Assembly: GCA_018398575.1 (NCBI GenBank)
Contig: JAGTXZ010000005.1
Location: forward strand, 1,922,001-1,986,000
DNA: 64,000 nucleotides
From: Ampelomyces quisqualis
Lineage: Eukaryota > Ascomycota > Dothideomycetes > Pleosporales > Phaeosphaeriaceae
Reading direction: 5' to 3'
Under the pieces are notes generated by a model. That model had not been told where the DNA came from, searched no databases, and worked only from the letters and a program-made list of their open reading frames with translations. Position numbers and translations under genes: made by a program. This document shows, one piece after another, positions 11,340 to 23,631 of the stretch. Every line of letters begins with the position of its first letter. Positions within the stretch are counted from its first letter, which is position 1.

Positions 11340-13560
11340 TAATGTTATTTTCTCTGTTACCCTTTTGCTTCTTATTGCTTATCTAATCCTTAAAACGTTA
11401 GATTCTAGAGCTAGTTAGACTAGCAAAATTAATAGGACCTAGAAGCCTAAGTAGATCCTAGACACTCTTAGCGCTGTGTTAGGATCCTGCAGTTAGCAAT
11501 TATAGTATAGAATAGTTTAGTTATACGTTCTTTTTAGTAATTACGTATTTTACAACTATAATCTTCTAGATTGTTTCTACTCTAAGCTTGTGCTATTAAT
11601 CTTCTAAGACGTCTCTTGTAGTATTAAACAAGCGCTTAACCTTAACTTTTACAAGCTGTATAGCTAGTACGTCTTTAGCTACCTAGGCTAGGCGTAGGTA
11701 CGTTTTTGCATTAGCCTGCTACTAGACAAGTATATTTAATAACTTCTTCTTATCTTCTTTACTAGTTAGAGAAGTGCTAAGGTAGCAGAAAGCTTCTGCA
11801 CAGAGTAGTCTAATGCTTGTGTTAGTTTTAAAAAGAGATTAGCGCTTAACCTACTAGACTATATTATTTAGGAAAGAAGCTATCTAAACTACTAGTGTTT
11901 AGGTAGACGCTGTAGTTGCAAAGGATAAACTAGAGTGCAGTTTCTATTTGTTACTACAGAGTTATTTTTGTATTAATTAATATAGTCTAGAAACTAATAC
12001 TAGTATATACGTTTAAAGTCTAGTCTCTATATATTACTCTAGGTGTTATTAGCAGTGCGCTGTAATAAACCTGCGTAATAAACATAGTCTCTACCTTATA
12101 TACAGTAAGCTTCTAAGATAGATTAAAGACAGTTACAACGTTGTAAAGATATCCTTATTCTTTATCTGTGCGTAAATAATACTTTAACAACTTCTTCTTA
12201 CCTTCCTCTGCTACTACCTTTACTATAGCTAGCTACTTCTTGCAATAGCTAGTCTTATCCTCCTTATTAGATAGCTTAGTTGTTATTTAATCTAGAAAGT
12301 TAAAAAGTCTATTATATATTAACTAGATGTACAGAGCCTAAGGTGTATTGCTTTTACTAATTCTGTTAGTTGCTGTTTTAAAGTTTGCTAGCATGCGTGT
12401 TATTACTCTAAAGTGTAACTACTTAGCAGGTGCTAGCTAAAGCCTTTTAAAGTCCTTAAAGTTTGCAACTGCGTTGTTATCTTGTAAATTACTTCTGCTA
12501 CCTTATAGAGCCTAATTAAGTGTAATCTCTTGCTCTAGCTACTTGTTGATATAAGTAGCTAGGGAGCAGGCGCGCTTGCACATATTATAGGTTAAATTCT
12601 ACCTAGTCTTAACATCTTAAATTACACAAAGTTAATTTTTTAGTAGTATATTAGATTGTACCTTTAGGAATTGTTTAAAACGTTAAGAGAATAAATTAAT
12701 AGTAATACAAATTGCCTAGATCTAAAAAAGCTTAGTGTGTAATAAAGAATTATAATAAAGAGTGTAACATACCTTTTATAAGGAGTTAGGCACTAATATA
12801 CTATTATTAATCTAGTAAACGTAATAGCGTTACAGCTACTAAGCCCCTTTAATCTTAGGTAAGGCTGTTAGCCTTAAGTAGGCTATTATATCCTGCACTA
12901 CTAGGTTAATAATATAGGTAAGGCATAGTATAGTGTTTTCCTTTGCATTTTAAGAAACCTTCTTATTAGTAAGATTGCTTTCTAGGCTTCTGCTAAGGGT
13001 ACTGTTGTTTAAAGCGTTGTCGCAGATAACTACTAGTAATAATTTTAATATTTTTGTGTTTTTAAGTACCCGCATAAGATTAGATGCTATAGAAACCCTA
13101 GTGTGCTGCCTACGCAAGGGCACAAAATCTAATAGAACCTTTCTTATCTACTAACTAGTGTTAATATAATAGGCTTTAATAGCCAAAAAGCTTAGGTAGT
13201 TAGTAGCAGACCAGGCGTTAAGAGTAATTAAGATTTTTGTTAACTTACTAAGATTAGAAAGAAGGTTTTTAGTTACCTGCTTGTATTATTCCTAAAGTAT
13301 AAGAGTAAACTTGTATTAGCTAGGTATAGTAGTGCTAGGCTAGAAAAACTCTATAAAGTAGTAAAATAAGAGTTACTCTAATGTTTAAAAAGACTAGTTT
13401 CTATTAAGAAGTACCTGTACAATTTCTAGTTTAAATTACTAGGTAGTAAATAGTTACAAAGGTTATAGACATAATAGTGTAACAAATAAGAAAGGCTACC
13501 TTATGTAGATAGATTCTGTAACCTCTCTATAACTATTAGACTAAAAGTAGTTGCTAAGGT
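11340..13560 (-). pseudogene. hAT transposase, RIP-degraded
   Basis: Minus-strand translation shows the family landmarks in order. An RNase H-like core has LLDFVPLR (about 13120) then CDNALNNS (about 13020), the usual (T/G)DNASNN site with a catalytic Asp. The insertion-domain edge reads NLVVQDI near 12890. The signature DVKTR-stop-NLTYNM lies near 12600 (DVxTRWNSTYxM with the Trp codon now TAG). The C-terminal dimerisation region has KDVLAIQ and KRLFNTTRD at about 11590-11690. It would catalyse cut-and-paste transposition in the nucleus. Stops throughout make it inactive. Closest to Ac/hAT-type elements of fungi by motif. Confidence 0.88.
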
Positions 13561-13569
13561 ACTTTGTTT

Positions 13570-14100
13570 CTTTATACTTGTTAGTTAGGTGTTAAAGTAT
13601 ATGCCTACAGTTTAGGTAATATACGTATAGTTTACTACTTTTACTATAGGCTTTTTCTCTAAATTAAGTCTATATAATAGCAGAACGTTTAGCTCTACTC
13701 TATTAAGAATTAGAATTATTAGAGTCTTAGGCCTATAACGTGTTCTGCTACTAGGCATCTTATATAGTACATACAATAGTATTGTCTTAAATTAGCTGCT
13801 TAAGGACAGTAACTATTCTCTTAATTCTAGACTTAAGGATTTAGAAGGCGTTAAGTATAAATTTGTAGAGTATTTTAGGCAGATTAGAGTATAGGTTATC
13901 TAAGAGTAAAGGAAAGTTGCTTAGGTCTATATGTGTAATAAAAAAGTGTAATAACAAAGTAATAATATTTTGTAAGAAGAGAGTAGTAATTGCAGTAACA
14001 ATAGAATAGCAAAACAATAGTTTAGTATTACTTTAAGTAAAAGAGGTAGGCGTTCTACTAGAAGCGTTATTCCCCTAGTTAGGGGGCAGATAGTAGAGCT
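13570..14100 (-). pseudogene. Probable N-terminal zone of the hAT transposase
   Basis: Continuous with the transposase upstream on the minus strand. Frames are heavily interrupted. A BED-type zinc finger would be expected here, but I cannot point to its Cys/His residues with confidence. Confidence 0.35.
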
Positions 14101-15660
14101 AAACTTTTAGAAATTAAGAAATTAAGTTTTATAGTAGTAGTAAATTTTTTAGGTCTTAACTATATTAGGCAATAATATACAGCAGATTGAATTATACATG
14201 TTACTTAGCGTCTAAACAGCCCTCTTAAGTACTATTAGAGAACTTCTCTTAGGTACTATTGCTCTAATTCTTATTCTTCTTATCTTTATATTTATTAGGC
14301 AGCGTCTTATAGTATACCTCTAGCTCTTTACTAGAATCTTTAACCTCTTTCTTACATTTAGTGTTATTACGTTCCTTAAAGTATAGCCTATTACTATAAA
14401 GCTCTAGAGGCTAATTAAACATAGAGGGAGGTGTAGGCTTACGCCTTCTAGCAGACTAGTTAGAATAAGTATGTAATAAAATAACGTTATAAACTTACTG
14501 CTAATTCTAATTAGTTACTAGAGCTAACTTATTAGGCGTTAGCTTATTACAAAATTTAAGCTATTTAGCCTTAGCCTATAGTGTCCTAAAGCTATTCCTC
14601 TTAAGAAGGTGTAGCCTACAAGTATACTCTCTTTAGAGTATTTCTTCTATAGCCCTACTAGGCCTATAAACGCAAGTATAAGCTTAAGCTAACAATTTCT
14701 TTTACTTTAAGTCTAAAGTTGCTGCAAAAGACCTCTTTATAACAATGTTGTAGGCGCGCATATTAATTTTAATTTAGATAGCCTTTTATTTTTAATTAAC
14801 TTAAGTAATAGAGGCTGTTAACTACTTAGCTTTACATGTTAGTAAAAATAATATAATAAAAAGGTGTAATAACTTACTAGATTGCTTGCTATTAAAACGC
14901 TTTGCTGCCTAGGCCTTAAGCTTATACTTAAGTTTCTTAGCTTATTACCTTAGAGACAACGCCTTGTACCTATTACCTCTCTTAACTTTCTTCTTAGGCT
15001 AGTATTTAGCTAATTAGTCTAAGGACTTAGCCTTTGTAATAGCAGCTAGCTCCCTAGATTGCATAGCGCTACTGCTAAGCTGCCTGCTAGAGTTAACTTA
15101 GAAATTTGTTAGTTAGCCTTACTTTAGAGTATTACTACCACAAGAGTTAAGGATATAGCTAATCTTATTATCTCTAGAAGCAAAACCCTAGACAAATTAG
15201 TATAATTTATAGTAAAGTTCTAAGAATGTTACTATTGTAAGCTAAGCCTACCCCTCTTCCTTAAAATTTAGTAGAACTCTAACAGAAATAGGCAGCAGAA
15301 AGCCCTTAGGCTTATTAATAACCTTAATTTCCTTAGACTTAATAGATTCTATAGCGCTAAGTATAATAAAGTAATATAATAAAGCGTGTTACTATTGCAA
15401 GCGTATAGCTTTAGTATTTTATTTTAGCAGCCTATAACTAATAACGTAGTAAGTTAGTCTATGCGCAAGTAGGCTACTAGCGTGCTTTCTACCTACTGCC
15501 TGCGCTTCCTGCCTTTTAGCCTATTTTACATAAACAACTAACAAGTCTATAGAAATCCTCTAATTTTAATATATAGCTAGAACAAAAGCTAGTGCAATTC
15601 TAGGTAGGCTTGTAAGTTAACATAGTTTTTTATTCCATTCTAGTCTTCTAGTAGCGCTAG
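14100..15660 (-). pseudogene. Unrecognised multi-exon coding relic inside the hAT element
   Basis: Minus-strand frames with a coding look lie upstream of the transposase. They include a Lys/Arg-rich C-terminal segment (KKKVKRGNRYKAL near 14970) and a second segment with RKEVKDSS-like basic sequence near 14340. Two fungal-type introns are visible: a GTAAGT donor at about 14882 with an ACTAAC branch-like site, and a GTAAGT donor at about 14498 with TCTAAC just before a TAG acceptor. It could be 5' exons of the transposase or a second gene. The family is unknown to me. Confidence 0.45.
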
Positions 15661-15789
15661 CAGTTTTAAATTAGCTCCTACAGGAATTTTACGCTAAGAT
15701 CTAATTTTCTGCGCTAAGACTACTTACTACTTATTTACTAGGCACTAAAACAACCTATATTATTACAATATTAAATCTATAACTCTACA

Positions 15790-15965
15790 ACACTACTACT
15801 ATAGCTCTATAAAAACGCAAATCTAAAGTTAAGAATGCTGTTACTAGGGGCACTGTAGTTACTAAAGACCTAGCTAGCAAGGCTACTAGGAAATCTGCTA
15901 AAAAAAGCCTAGCTGCAAAAACTTAAAAAGCAGCTTCTAAAAAAAAGGCACCTTAAGCTAGGTAG
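15790..15965 (+). pseudogene. Lys/Ala-rich plus-strand frame in hAT
   Basis: A plus-strand frame reads a basic, histone-tail-like sequence (TRKSAKKSLAAKT at about 15887-15925). It diverges from the minus-strand coding zone. The frame is short and bounded by RIP stops, so I cannot exclude coincidence. Confidence 0.3.
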
Positions 15966-16640
15966 TAGGTTATTACAATTCTTTATTACGCTTATTTACT
16001 TGTTGCTTAAAGCTGTATTGCTTAGAAAGATCTGCTAATACTAAAGGTCTACTAAGCTCTTTATCCGCAAGCTGCCCTTCTGGTAACTCTTGCGCAAAAT
16101 AGCTTAAGAATGCGTTTAAACTACTAGTAGTAATCTTTGCTTCTAAAAATTAGCTGTTAGAGTAGCTTAAGAGGCTGCTAAGGCCTACATAGTTAGTTTT
16201 TTTAAGAGTTTATTTTCTAACCCTATTTTTTTAACAAAATTCTAACTAAATATAGATATAAATATAAATGCAATCTACGCAAAAAGAGTTACTATATAGG
16301 TAAAGAATATTAGACTTACACTTAGGTACTATTAGAAGTTTAGCTCTTATTAAGTATTTGTGTAGAAGATCTAGAATTCTTTACTTTTATGTATATTAGA
16401 AATAAAGACCTAATTCTCTCTTTATTGTAAAAAAAATTTGTGATTACTATACTATTTTTGATATCCCTAGTATAGTTTTGCCTCTATAGAATTTAGCATA
16501 TATTTAGAAACCTAATTTTATAAAATTAGTAGATATATACTTTAAATTTTATTTAATTTCGCAAAACTTATGTAACTTAACTTTAACCTGCAATTAATTA
16601 CTTCTAACTTAACTTCTACCTACTTTTAGCGTTAATTAAA
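15966..16640. other. hAT right non-coding region
   Basis: About 670 AT-rich bases with no frame I can support, between the last coding-like sequence and the right subterminal repeats. Confidence 0.4.
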
Positions 16641-16705
16641 TAGGTAAGGGTTAGGTTAGGTATAGAGTCTTACGTAAAAGTACCCTACCCTAACCTAACC
16701 TCTAC
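16640..16705. repeat. hAT right subterminal repeats forming a hairpin
   Basis: GGTTAGGTTAGG (about 16648-16665) is followed after about 30 bp by its inverted copy (TAACCTAACC, 16691-16700), giving a potential hairpin next to the right terminus. It uses the same motif as the left subterminal repeats. Confidence 0.65.
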
Positions 16706-16720
16706 CTATTTACTGCTATA

Positions 16721-16728
16721 GTATTTAG
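16721..16728. repeat. hAT target-site duplication, right
   Basis: GTATTTAG, identical to 10805-10812. Directly after it the Y-C pol tail resumes. Confidence 0.9.
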
Positions 16729-16831
16729 TCTTGCTAGTAGATAGGCTCTAGTTAATAAGCTTTAGTTCTATTTTAGTACGCTAATAGAACTTCTTTAACC
16801 TGTTGCTTAGCGTGTAGCTTTAAAATAGTAA
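16729..16831 (-). pseudogene. Y-C pol tail segment between hAT and E2
   Basis: The reverse complement of Y-B about 50965-51060. A 103-bp island of the host element, bounded by the hAT duplication on the left and AGTAA of E2 on the right. Confidence 0.85.
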
Positions 16832-17131
16832 TGTAACAAGCATATGCAAATACATATTATATCTAATACCTTATAAAGGCTTAGTAACAGATTATATAGG
16901 AGGCTAGTAGATTAGAACTAATAGCGCTTTAACAGCGCTCTAACTTAGCTCCTACGCCTACTATAAATATAAGCCTATAGCATTAGATAGAGGACAAGTT
17001 TCTCTTGTTCTTTTGTACAAGACCTATAGGTATATAGCTAATCTAGAATTTCTAATACAACACGCACTTCTATATGCCTCTGATACGTATCTAATTTAAT
17101 CCTAATAGCTGTACCTACCTACGTTGTTACA
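16832..17131 (+). repeat. E2 5' LTR
   Basis: 300 bp, TGTAACAAG...TTGTTACA, preceded by AGTAA. It matches 23646-23945 and the reverse complement of 9249-9548. Confidence 0.95.
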
Positions 17132-17344
17132 TTACAAGAGAAACTTTGTCCTACTAGTAATAGTATTTAGATAATATTGCTATTTACTTTTAAAAAGATT
17201 GCGTTAAAACGTCTAGAACCTTATCTAAATTGGATCTATTTGCAACCTTAAATCTATTAAACACAGTTAAGATCTCTTAGATCTTCTAACAGCCAAAGCT
17301 TTTAGGTTTAGAACTTCCTATTAGCAACAGTTAGGATTACTTTA
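17132..17344 (+). other. E2 leader
   Basis: An untranslated region between LTR and gag, homologous to E3 9054-9248. It would hold the primer-binding site directly after the LTR, but the sequence there (TTACAAGAGAAAC) does not resemble a common tRNA 3' end that I can name. Confidence 0.5.
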
Positions 17345-18690
17345 GTAAAAGTCGCGTTTAGCGCTAGGATAGAGACTTAGAGACTATTAATAACCTAAGA
17401 GTATTAGAGGCAACGCTAATAACTCTCCTAAAAGCTGCACTAGCAACAACACCTAGAGAATCCTAAGGAGACTCTATATTAACTATTACAACCTAGCAAC
17501 AGAGTGCTAAAGTAAAAAAGTTAGACACTAAGAAATCTAAGGATACTCTTTAGCCTAGAGCTGCACTAAATCTAACTCTTGCGCAAATAGAGGTTAATTA
17601 ATTATAACAAGAACTAAAACAAGCGTTAGCAGAAATTAATTCCTTTAAGAAAGGACTAACTCTATTAGTAGGACTAGACAAGCCTCTACCTACTACTAAA
17701 ACCTCTTAGAATAATTCTGCACTCTGCTGTTTATCTAACAGCTCTGCATTAGAACGCTTATATTACTATAGAAGTTTGCACTAAACCTAATAATTAGAGA
17801 AGACGCCTAATATTACAAATCTTAGTAATAGGAAAGATTCTACCTTCTGTTAATAGCAGGCCTCTATCTAAGATTAACTTAAAATTAACTTAAATTACTA
17901 TTAGACTAAAAGGTAATGCATAGCCCTATACTAGGGCTACACTACAAGATTAGCTAAGAGCTATCTTAAGCTTTAATATTTATTAGATACTAATTAAGAG
18001 TAATTCTAGAACGCTAAGCAAATAATTAAGCTACTTAAGTCCTATTTTATTACAGGTAACAAGGTAGCCAAAAGCTGTGCAGCCTTTAATTAATTGCAGA
18101 TAAATAAGGAGGAAACGTTTCTCTTGTTTAAAGCTAGATTTTTAAGTTCTGCAGTTAAGAAATAAGTACCTCCTTTAGAGTAGTTTTACTATTTGTAGAC
18201 AAAAATTACCCTAGGACTATAAGTCTCTAACCTAGGATTTAGGCACTAATAGAAGAACTTATTTAATTAGATAGTAGAACACCTTACTACCTATAATATA
18301 GAGCAGAAGAATAATCCTAACCTAAGTATGTTACTAGTTACTGCCAAATTGCTAATTAGGTAGGCTCTATAAGCTAACTTAGAGCTAAATTAGACAACTA
18401 CCTCTAGCGCTCTAACACACCTTGCGCTAGCCTATTAATTAACAATAGTGCGTCTTCTTACTAAGACTCCTAAACCTAATTAACAAAAGACCTCTAGTAG
18501 TTATTACAATTATAGTAAGCTAGAACACTACTTTAGTAATTGCACAAAGCCTTATATACGCCAGATTAAAACTGTAGAAGTAGATAAGTTTAAAGATGCA
18601 CAAGAGTAACCTAACTAGAAGGTGTATTATATAGGAAACAGAAGTGCCTAGAAAGACTTACCTTTCTAGGCCTAAGCTATTACAATCTAT
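17345..18690 (+). pseudogene. gag: E2 gag with zinc knuckle
   Basis: A plus-strand frame with a long helical Gln/Glu/Leu-rich N-terminal half (near 17580-17660) and a nucleocapsid CCHC knuckle at about 18497-18550 reading YYNYSKLEHYFSNC (Cys to Tyr, Gly to Ser). Multiple in-frame TAG/TAA. The E3 copy is the reverse complement at about 707-2040. It would package element RNA in virus-like particles. Confidence 0.8.
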
Positions 18691-18699
18691 TCTACCTTA

Positions 18700-21600
18700 A
18701 CCTTTCTTATTTGTTTTGTAGTCTCTATTTCTTTTTACCTATACTTCTCTATAACTAGAGTATTAGTTTACGCCTTAACACTCTTGTTAACACTAGTGCT
18801 TAAGGTTTCCTATTTTTAAATTTACAAATTGCTTTATCTGTTTCTAAAGCTTTATATTAACCTATCTAGAAGCTCTTCTTCTAGGTTTAGGTGCGTAGCT
18901 TTAAGGATTAGATTACTTCTGCAGTTACTTAATATCTTTAACTACACTTAAATATTAATAGCTAAAAGATTTTAAACTGTCTATTCCTTATTCTTAATCT
19001 TAGGTCTTAAGATTATATACTTAGCCTCTAATAGTTAAGGCAATTTAAGATTCAATTAGACACAAATAGGTTATAGTTTATTTAGCTATCTAAGTACCCC
19101 TGTTCTTACAATCCTTTACCTCTTATTTCTACTATTCTATATTAAGCTATAGTGCTAGCTACTATCTATCTTAATATGTAACAACGCAACGCCCTATAGG
19201 AGAAAGAAAACTATTATATCTAAAACAGTTCTTACTATTATTCTCTTTCTTCTATTTATTGTCTCAAGGGATGCTTAAAGCTCCTATTAGCCCAAAAATT
19301 CTTAGAGATTCCTTATACCCTAACTAAGCAACCCTACTTAGAGTCTAAACTTCTTCTAACTACCTGCATTGCTCTTATTTCCGCTAATACATTCTACTTT
19401 ATTATAAAGAAGCCCTAAAACAAGTTCTTTACAACTAGCCTACATAAGATTAATAGGATCCTTGCCTTTAAGGACAACGCAGCCAATTAATGCTAATTAG
19501 ATAAGTAATTACCTGCCTGTTACTTCTAATATTAGGATATACTTAGCAAGTTAGCAGCTAATTAATTGCCTTCTTATTGTCTGTACAATTATAAGATTGT
19601 TCTTAAAGAACTATTACTAAATACGTTTAGTCCTCTGTATAAGCAAAATTAAGAGGAGCTTAAAGCTACTAAGGCCTACGTCTAAGAACACCTTTAGAAG
19701 GGTTTTATTAAGGCTAGCTAAAGTCCTTTTGCTTTACCTATCCTTTGTGTACGTAAACTAAATAAAGATATACGCATCTGTGTAGACTACTAGAAGATTA
19801 ACGCTCTTACGTGCAAAGATATCTATCTAATCTCTTGCATTAATAAGCTGCTATTACGTGCTTCTAAAGCTAAGATCTTTACTAAGTTTAATATTAGGGC
19901 TGCCTTTAACAAAATTTGTATAGATCCTAACTCTAAAGAGTATACTACTTTCTAGACCTATTACAGTACCTATAAGTGTAAGGTGCTTCCTTTTAGTTTG
20001 TGTAATAGGCTAGCCACATATTAACACTATATAAATAATATACTAATTAATTATCTTAACAATTTCTGCATTGCGTATCTTAATAACATCCTAATCTACT
20101 TAGAGGATATAAACTCTTATTAGGAACACGTCTAAAAGGTTCTAGAGCGCCTACGTACTGCAGGACTCTAAGTAGACATTTAGAAGAGTAAATTCTATGT
20201 AACCTGTATAAAGTATCTAGGTTACGTTTTAACAAACTAGAGCACTAAAGCTAACTCTAACAAGGTAGAAGTACTCTAACACTAGGCTAAACCTACTATA
20301 ATTACTAGCGTTAAGTTATTTCTTAGTTTTGCTAGTTTCTACTAACAATTTATTAAAGATTTTTCCTGTGTAGCTAAACTAATTATAAAGCTTTAGAGTC
20401 CTGCTACGCCTTTTGAATAGACTATTAATTGCTAACAGGCTTTTAATTAGATTAAAGCCTTACTCTTAGCTATTTCTACGCTATCTTATTTCTATCCTAA
20501 GTATAACATAAAGTTAGAAACTAACGCGTTAGATAGAGTAATAGCAAGAGTACTCTCTTAAAAGCACTCTAACAACAAGTAGTATCCTATAGCCTTCTAC
20601 AGTTACGCCCTATTTAGAGCTAAACTTAATTAGAAAATATACAACAAAGAACTATTTACTATCTTAAAAGCATTTAAGAAGTAAAGAGCCAAGCTTACCT
20701 CTATACAAAGCTAAATCTAGGTATATTTAGACTACTACTCCTTAGAATACTTTATAACTACCAAGGTTCTTAATACACGTTAAGCATAATAGGCAAAGAT
20801 TATTACCTCTTTTAATTTTTGCATTAAGTACACGCTTAGCAAGCTTAACAAGCAAGCTAATATCCTAAGCTAAAGGAAATAAGACGTTAGCAAAGTTAAG
20901 GCTGCCTAACAAAACAATAGATCCTGTGTACTTCTAAGACCTAAACGCCTAAACTCTCTAGTTAACTCTAAACTAGCTTAGAACTACGTCTGTAACTAGC
21001 TAAAGATTAATGTTTTAGCTATTTTAGTCTAATCTATTAGTGCCCCTCTAAATCTTAACTCTCTAGAACTAATTAAAGCCCTACTAGCAAAGAATTGCTG
21101 CTCCTTTAAGGAAGAACGCCTTACGCTGCTACAGCTATATTATATCTAAGAAGAACTACTACTTTATTACTTACGCCTTTGTATACCTAGAGATTTCCCC
21201 TTATACACCTTACTAATTAGAGAGGCTTACAATTAGGTATCTACTGCCTACCTAAGCGCTATAAAGACGTATTAGCTCTTAGCTTAGTAATATTATTAGA
21301 AAGGTATAGAGGCTACATGTAAACGCTATATACAAAACTGCGTTTCCTATTAAAGATCCTATCTAAGACAGCTCTAATCCTAAGGTTTCCTCTATCTGTT
21401 ACTAATTTCTAACAGGCCTATGCAGCATTTGTGTATAGATTTTAAGACATTCCTAACTAATTAGTATAGCTATAATTAAATTATAGTTATTATTAATTGC
21501 CTATTAAAGCAAGCTATCTCTATCCTGTATTACAAGACTATTAACGCCTAGGAAATAGCTTACTTGTTTATCTAATAAGTATACTAATTTAGCTATACGC

Positions 21601-22530
21601 CTAAAAGCATAGTGTCTAACTATAGCCTCTAGTTTGTGTCCTAATTCTAGTCTAAGTTCTATAAGATCTTAGGCGTATAAATTAAGCTTTCTATAGCCTA
21701 CTATAAACAAACTAATAGACAAACTAAGATTATAAACAAATATATTAATTAATAATTAAGGCCCTTTCTATCCTATTACTAGGACAACTAGAGTAACCTC
21801 TTACTAATAATTAATTAAGCCTAAGCTACGCTACTGCACTCTGCAATTAGTATAGCGCTGTACTAGCTCCTTTTTAGATCTAAACTGCGCTAAAGCTAGG
21901 ATTAGTTATTATCTATGTTAAAGCCTAAGGATGCTAATATTAAGGACGCCTTAAGCTTAGCTACCTGTATGCACAAAGCCTAGCGTACAGCTAAAGATAA
22001 TATAGAGAAGGCTTAATAACGCATAACTGCTAAAGTTAATAAATATTAATAACCTATTAATTAGGAAATAGGTAATAAAGTATATCTATTAACCTAAAAC
22101 TTATCTATTACTTACCTAAGTCGCAAACTCGCTAAATTGTAGGAAGGACCCTTTAAAGTTTTAGAACAAGTTAGGTATTTATTCTAACTAAAACTGCTAA
22201 AAGGCTCTAAGATCTACAACGTGTTTACTCTAGACGTCCTCTATAAAGACTCTAACAACTCTCTGCCTAGTTAGCTAAGCCTAAACTTATCTAGCATCCT
22301 AATTTAAGGCGTTAAAGAATAGAAAGTTAAAGAGATTCTAACTAGCAAGTTATACTACTCTGTTCTAAAGTATTGCGTAAAATAGGTAAGTTATAATCCT
22401 AACCTTACCTAGTACAATGTATTAAACTTTATAGGCGCTCTATATATGTTGTAAGCGTTCTATAAACGCTATCTAAAACAGCTAGAACTTCTACAAGCAT
22501 TAGCTAAGTAGATTACAGCATAGAAAAAAG
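18700..22530 (+). pseudogene. pol: E2 pol (protease-RT-RNase H-integrase-chromodomain)
   Basis: RT: the catalytic box reads YLNNILIYLED at about 20076-20105 (both Asp now Asn). Integrase: a finger region with C-VS-Y (about 21340), a core reading CIDFKTF (about 21430), and AYYKQTNRQTK at about 21691-21730, where HxQTxGQTE is expected. C-terminal chromodomain (about 22305-22485): VKEILTSKLYYSVLKY, then VSYNPNLTQYN, where a WKGY-like aromatic cage would lie. RNase H is placed by position at about 20440-20800. All catalytic acidic residues in view are changed or the frame is stopped. Pol products would act on RNA:DNA in particles and then in the nucleus. Confidence 0.88.
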
Positions 22531-22614
22531 AAGTTAAAGATCTTATAGCATTGCAAGACAATTATGTTAGGGAAATTAAACTTGATATTACAACTACTAT
22601 ACTAGTAGGTAACA

Positions 22615-23323
22615 CCTATTAACAATAGAAGTCTTACTCTTCTATTAGATCTAATAGCAGACTGTTACTGCTACTAGTAGAATATTCTTAACTGTCTAAA
22701 TCCTTAGGTACAGACACTAACGCACTACCTAGTTATCCTCTGTTTTAGCTCTACTTACTGCAAGTACTAGCCTCCTGCGCTACCTTTTGCGCCTCTTCCT
22801 GCTCTACTAACTAATTAGCCCTTAATACTATTATAATATCTACTAGCTAAGCAACTATACTAGTTAACCTAGCTGCGCTCCTCTAGAGCAACCTAACCTT
22901 CTTAGCTATTACTCTAACCTCTCTAGCTAGCTCCTCCCTCTAGTAATAAGCGCTAACTAATAAGTTAGCGTTATTTAAGTTAGCTACTTGTGCAGTACTT
23001 ACTTGCACTACAGTAGCTAACTAAAACGCTGCCTTCTTAACAGCAACCTTTTACTCTAACATAACCTTGTTAGACTTGTCTTTACCTAAGGCAGCAAACC
23101 TATAGTTAAGGGCCTTAGAAAGGCTATTATACTCTTAGCCTGCATATAAGAGAACTAAGTAACACTTCTTATTTAAGAGTGTATAATAAGTACACTTCTT
23201 AGATATATTTAAATAGAATCTAAACTTAATATTAAATTAGCTGTAGGTAAAAGCCCTTGCAGCCTATAAGTAAACAACCTAATAGGCTAAGAGATAAGCC
23301 CTAGAAGGAACAGGAATAGGCAT
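22615..23323 (-). pseudogene. Antisense accessory ORF of E2: Cys-motif, coiled-coil protein
   Basis: A frame opposite to E2 pol, between the chromodomain and the 3' LTR. The ATG (CAT at 23321-23323) opens MPIPVPSRAYLL. After two or three RIP stops comes a C-x2-Y-x6-C-x-L-V cluster (CTYYTLLNKKC; the Tyr is a likely RIP-changed Cys) at about 23150-23185, then RFAALGKDK. A long helix-forming, Ala/Glu/Leu-rich stretch (about 22780-23080, e.g. REELAREVRVIAKK) looks like a coiled coil. Only about a dozen stops, all TAG/TAA, interrupt some 235 codons, which strongly favours a real gene. The Cys motif matches the E1 antisense ORF. No named family recognised. Confidence 0.65.
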
Positions 23324-23631
23324 TGTGTGTATCTGCAAAACAGTTAGCTAATAATTAAATTAGGAAGGCAGTTGGATAGCAGTAGGTATACAAACGTGTA
23401 GGAGAAGAGTATAAGAAAGTAGTATACTAAGGGCCAGCCTTATATATATGCTCCTAGAACTCTAGGTAAAGTTAGGATAATAAACGCGTTGCTGCGCTAA
23501 GTATAATAATAACAAACAGCTACAACGCGTTATTAGAATTCTAAAGTTAAGGTAAGTAAGACTTTTAGAAAATTTAGAAGGTATCTAAGACAACACTAAT
23601 ACAAACCCAATTAATAGAGACTATTAATTTT
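23324..23631. other. E2 3' non-coding region
   Basis: Sequence between the antisense ORF start and the polypurine tract. It would carry the promoter of the antisense gene. It includes a short GC-rich patch with inverted ACGCGTTGC/GCAACGCG-like sequences near 23485-23530. Nothing else identified. Confidence 0.4.

Larger units (their letters stand above)
10813..16720 (-). mobile_element. hAT DNA transposon, RIP-degraded
   Basis: A 5908-bp element with imperfect 17-bp terminal inverted repeats (left TACGCTAGTAAATAGGT, right reverse-complement TATAGCAGTAAATAGGT) and 8-bp duplications GTATTTAG. It holds a minus-strand hAT transposase relic. Subterminal regions carry TTAGG-type direct repeats at both ends. 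It is inserted in the pol tail of Y-C; the empty site is seen in homologous copies near 40555 and 51060. At 5.9 kb it is long for a hAT, leaving room for a second coding region upstream of the transposase. Confidence 0.92.
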
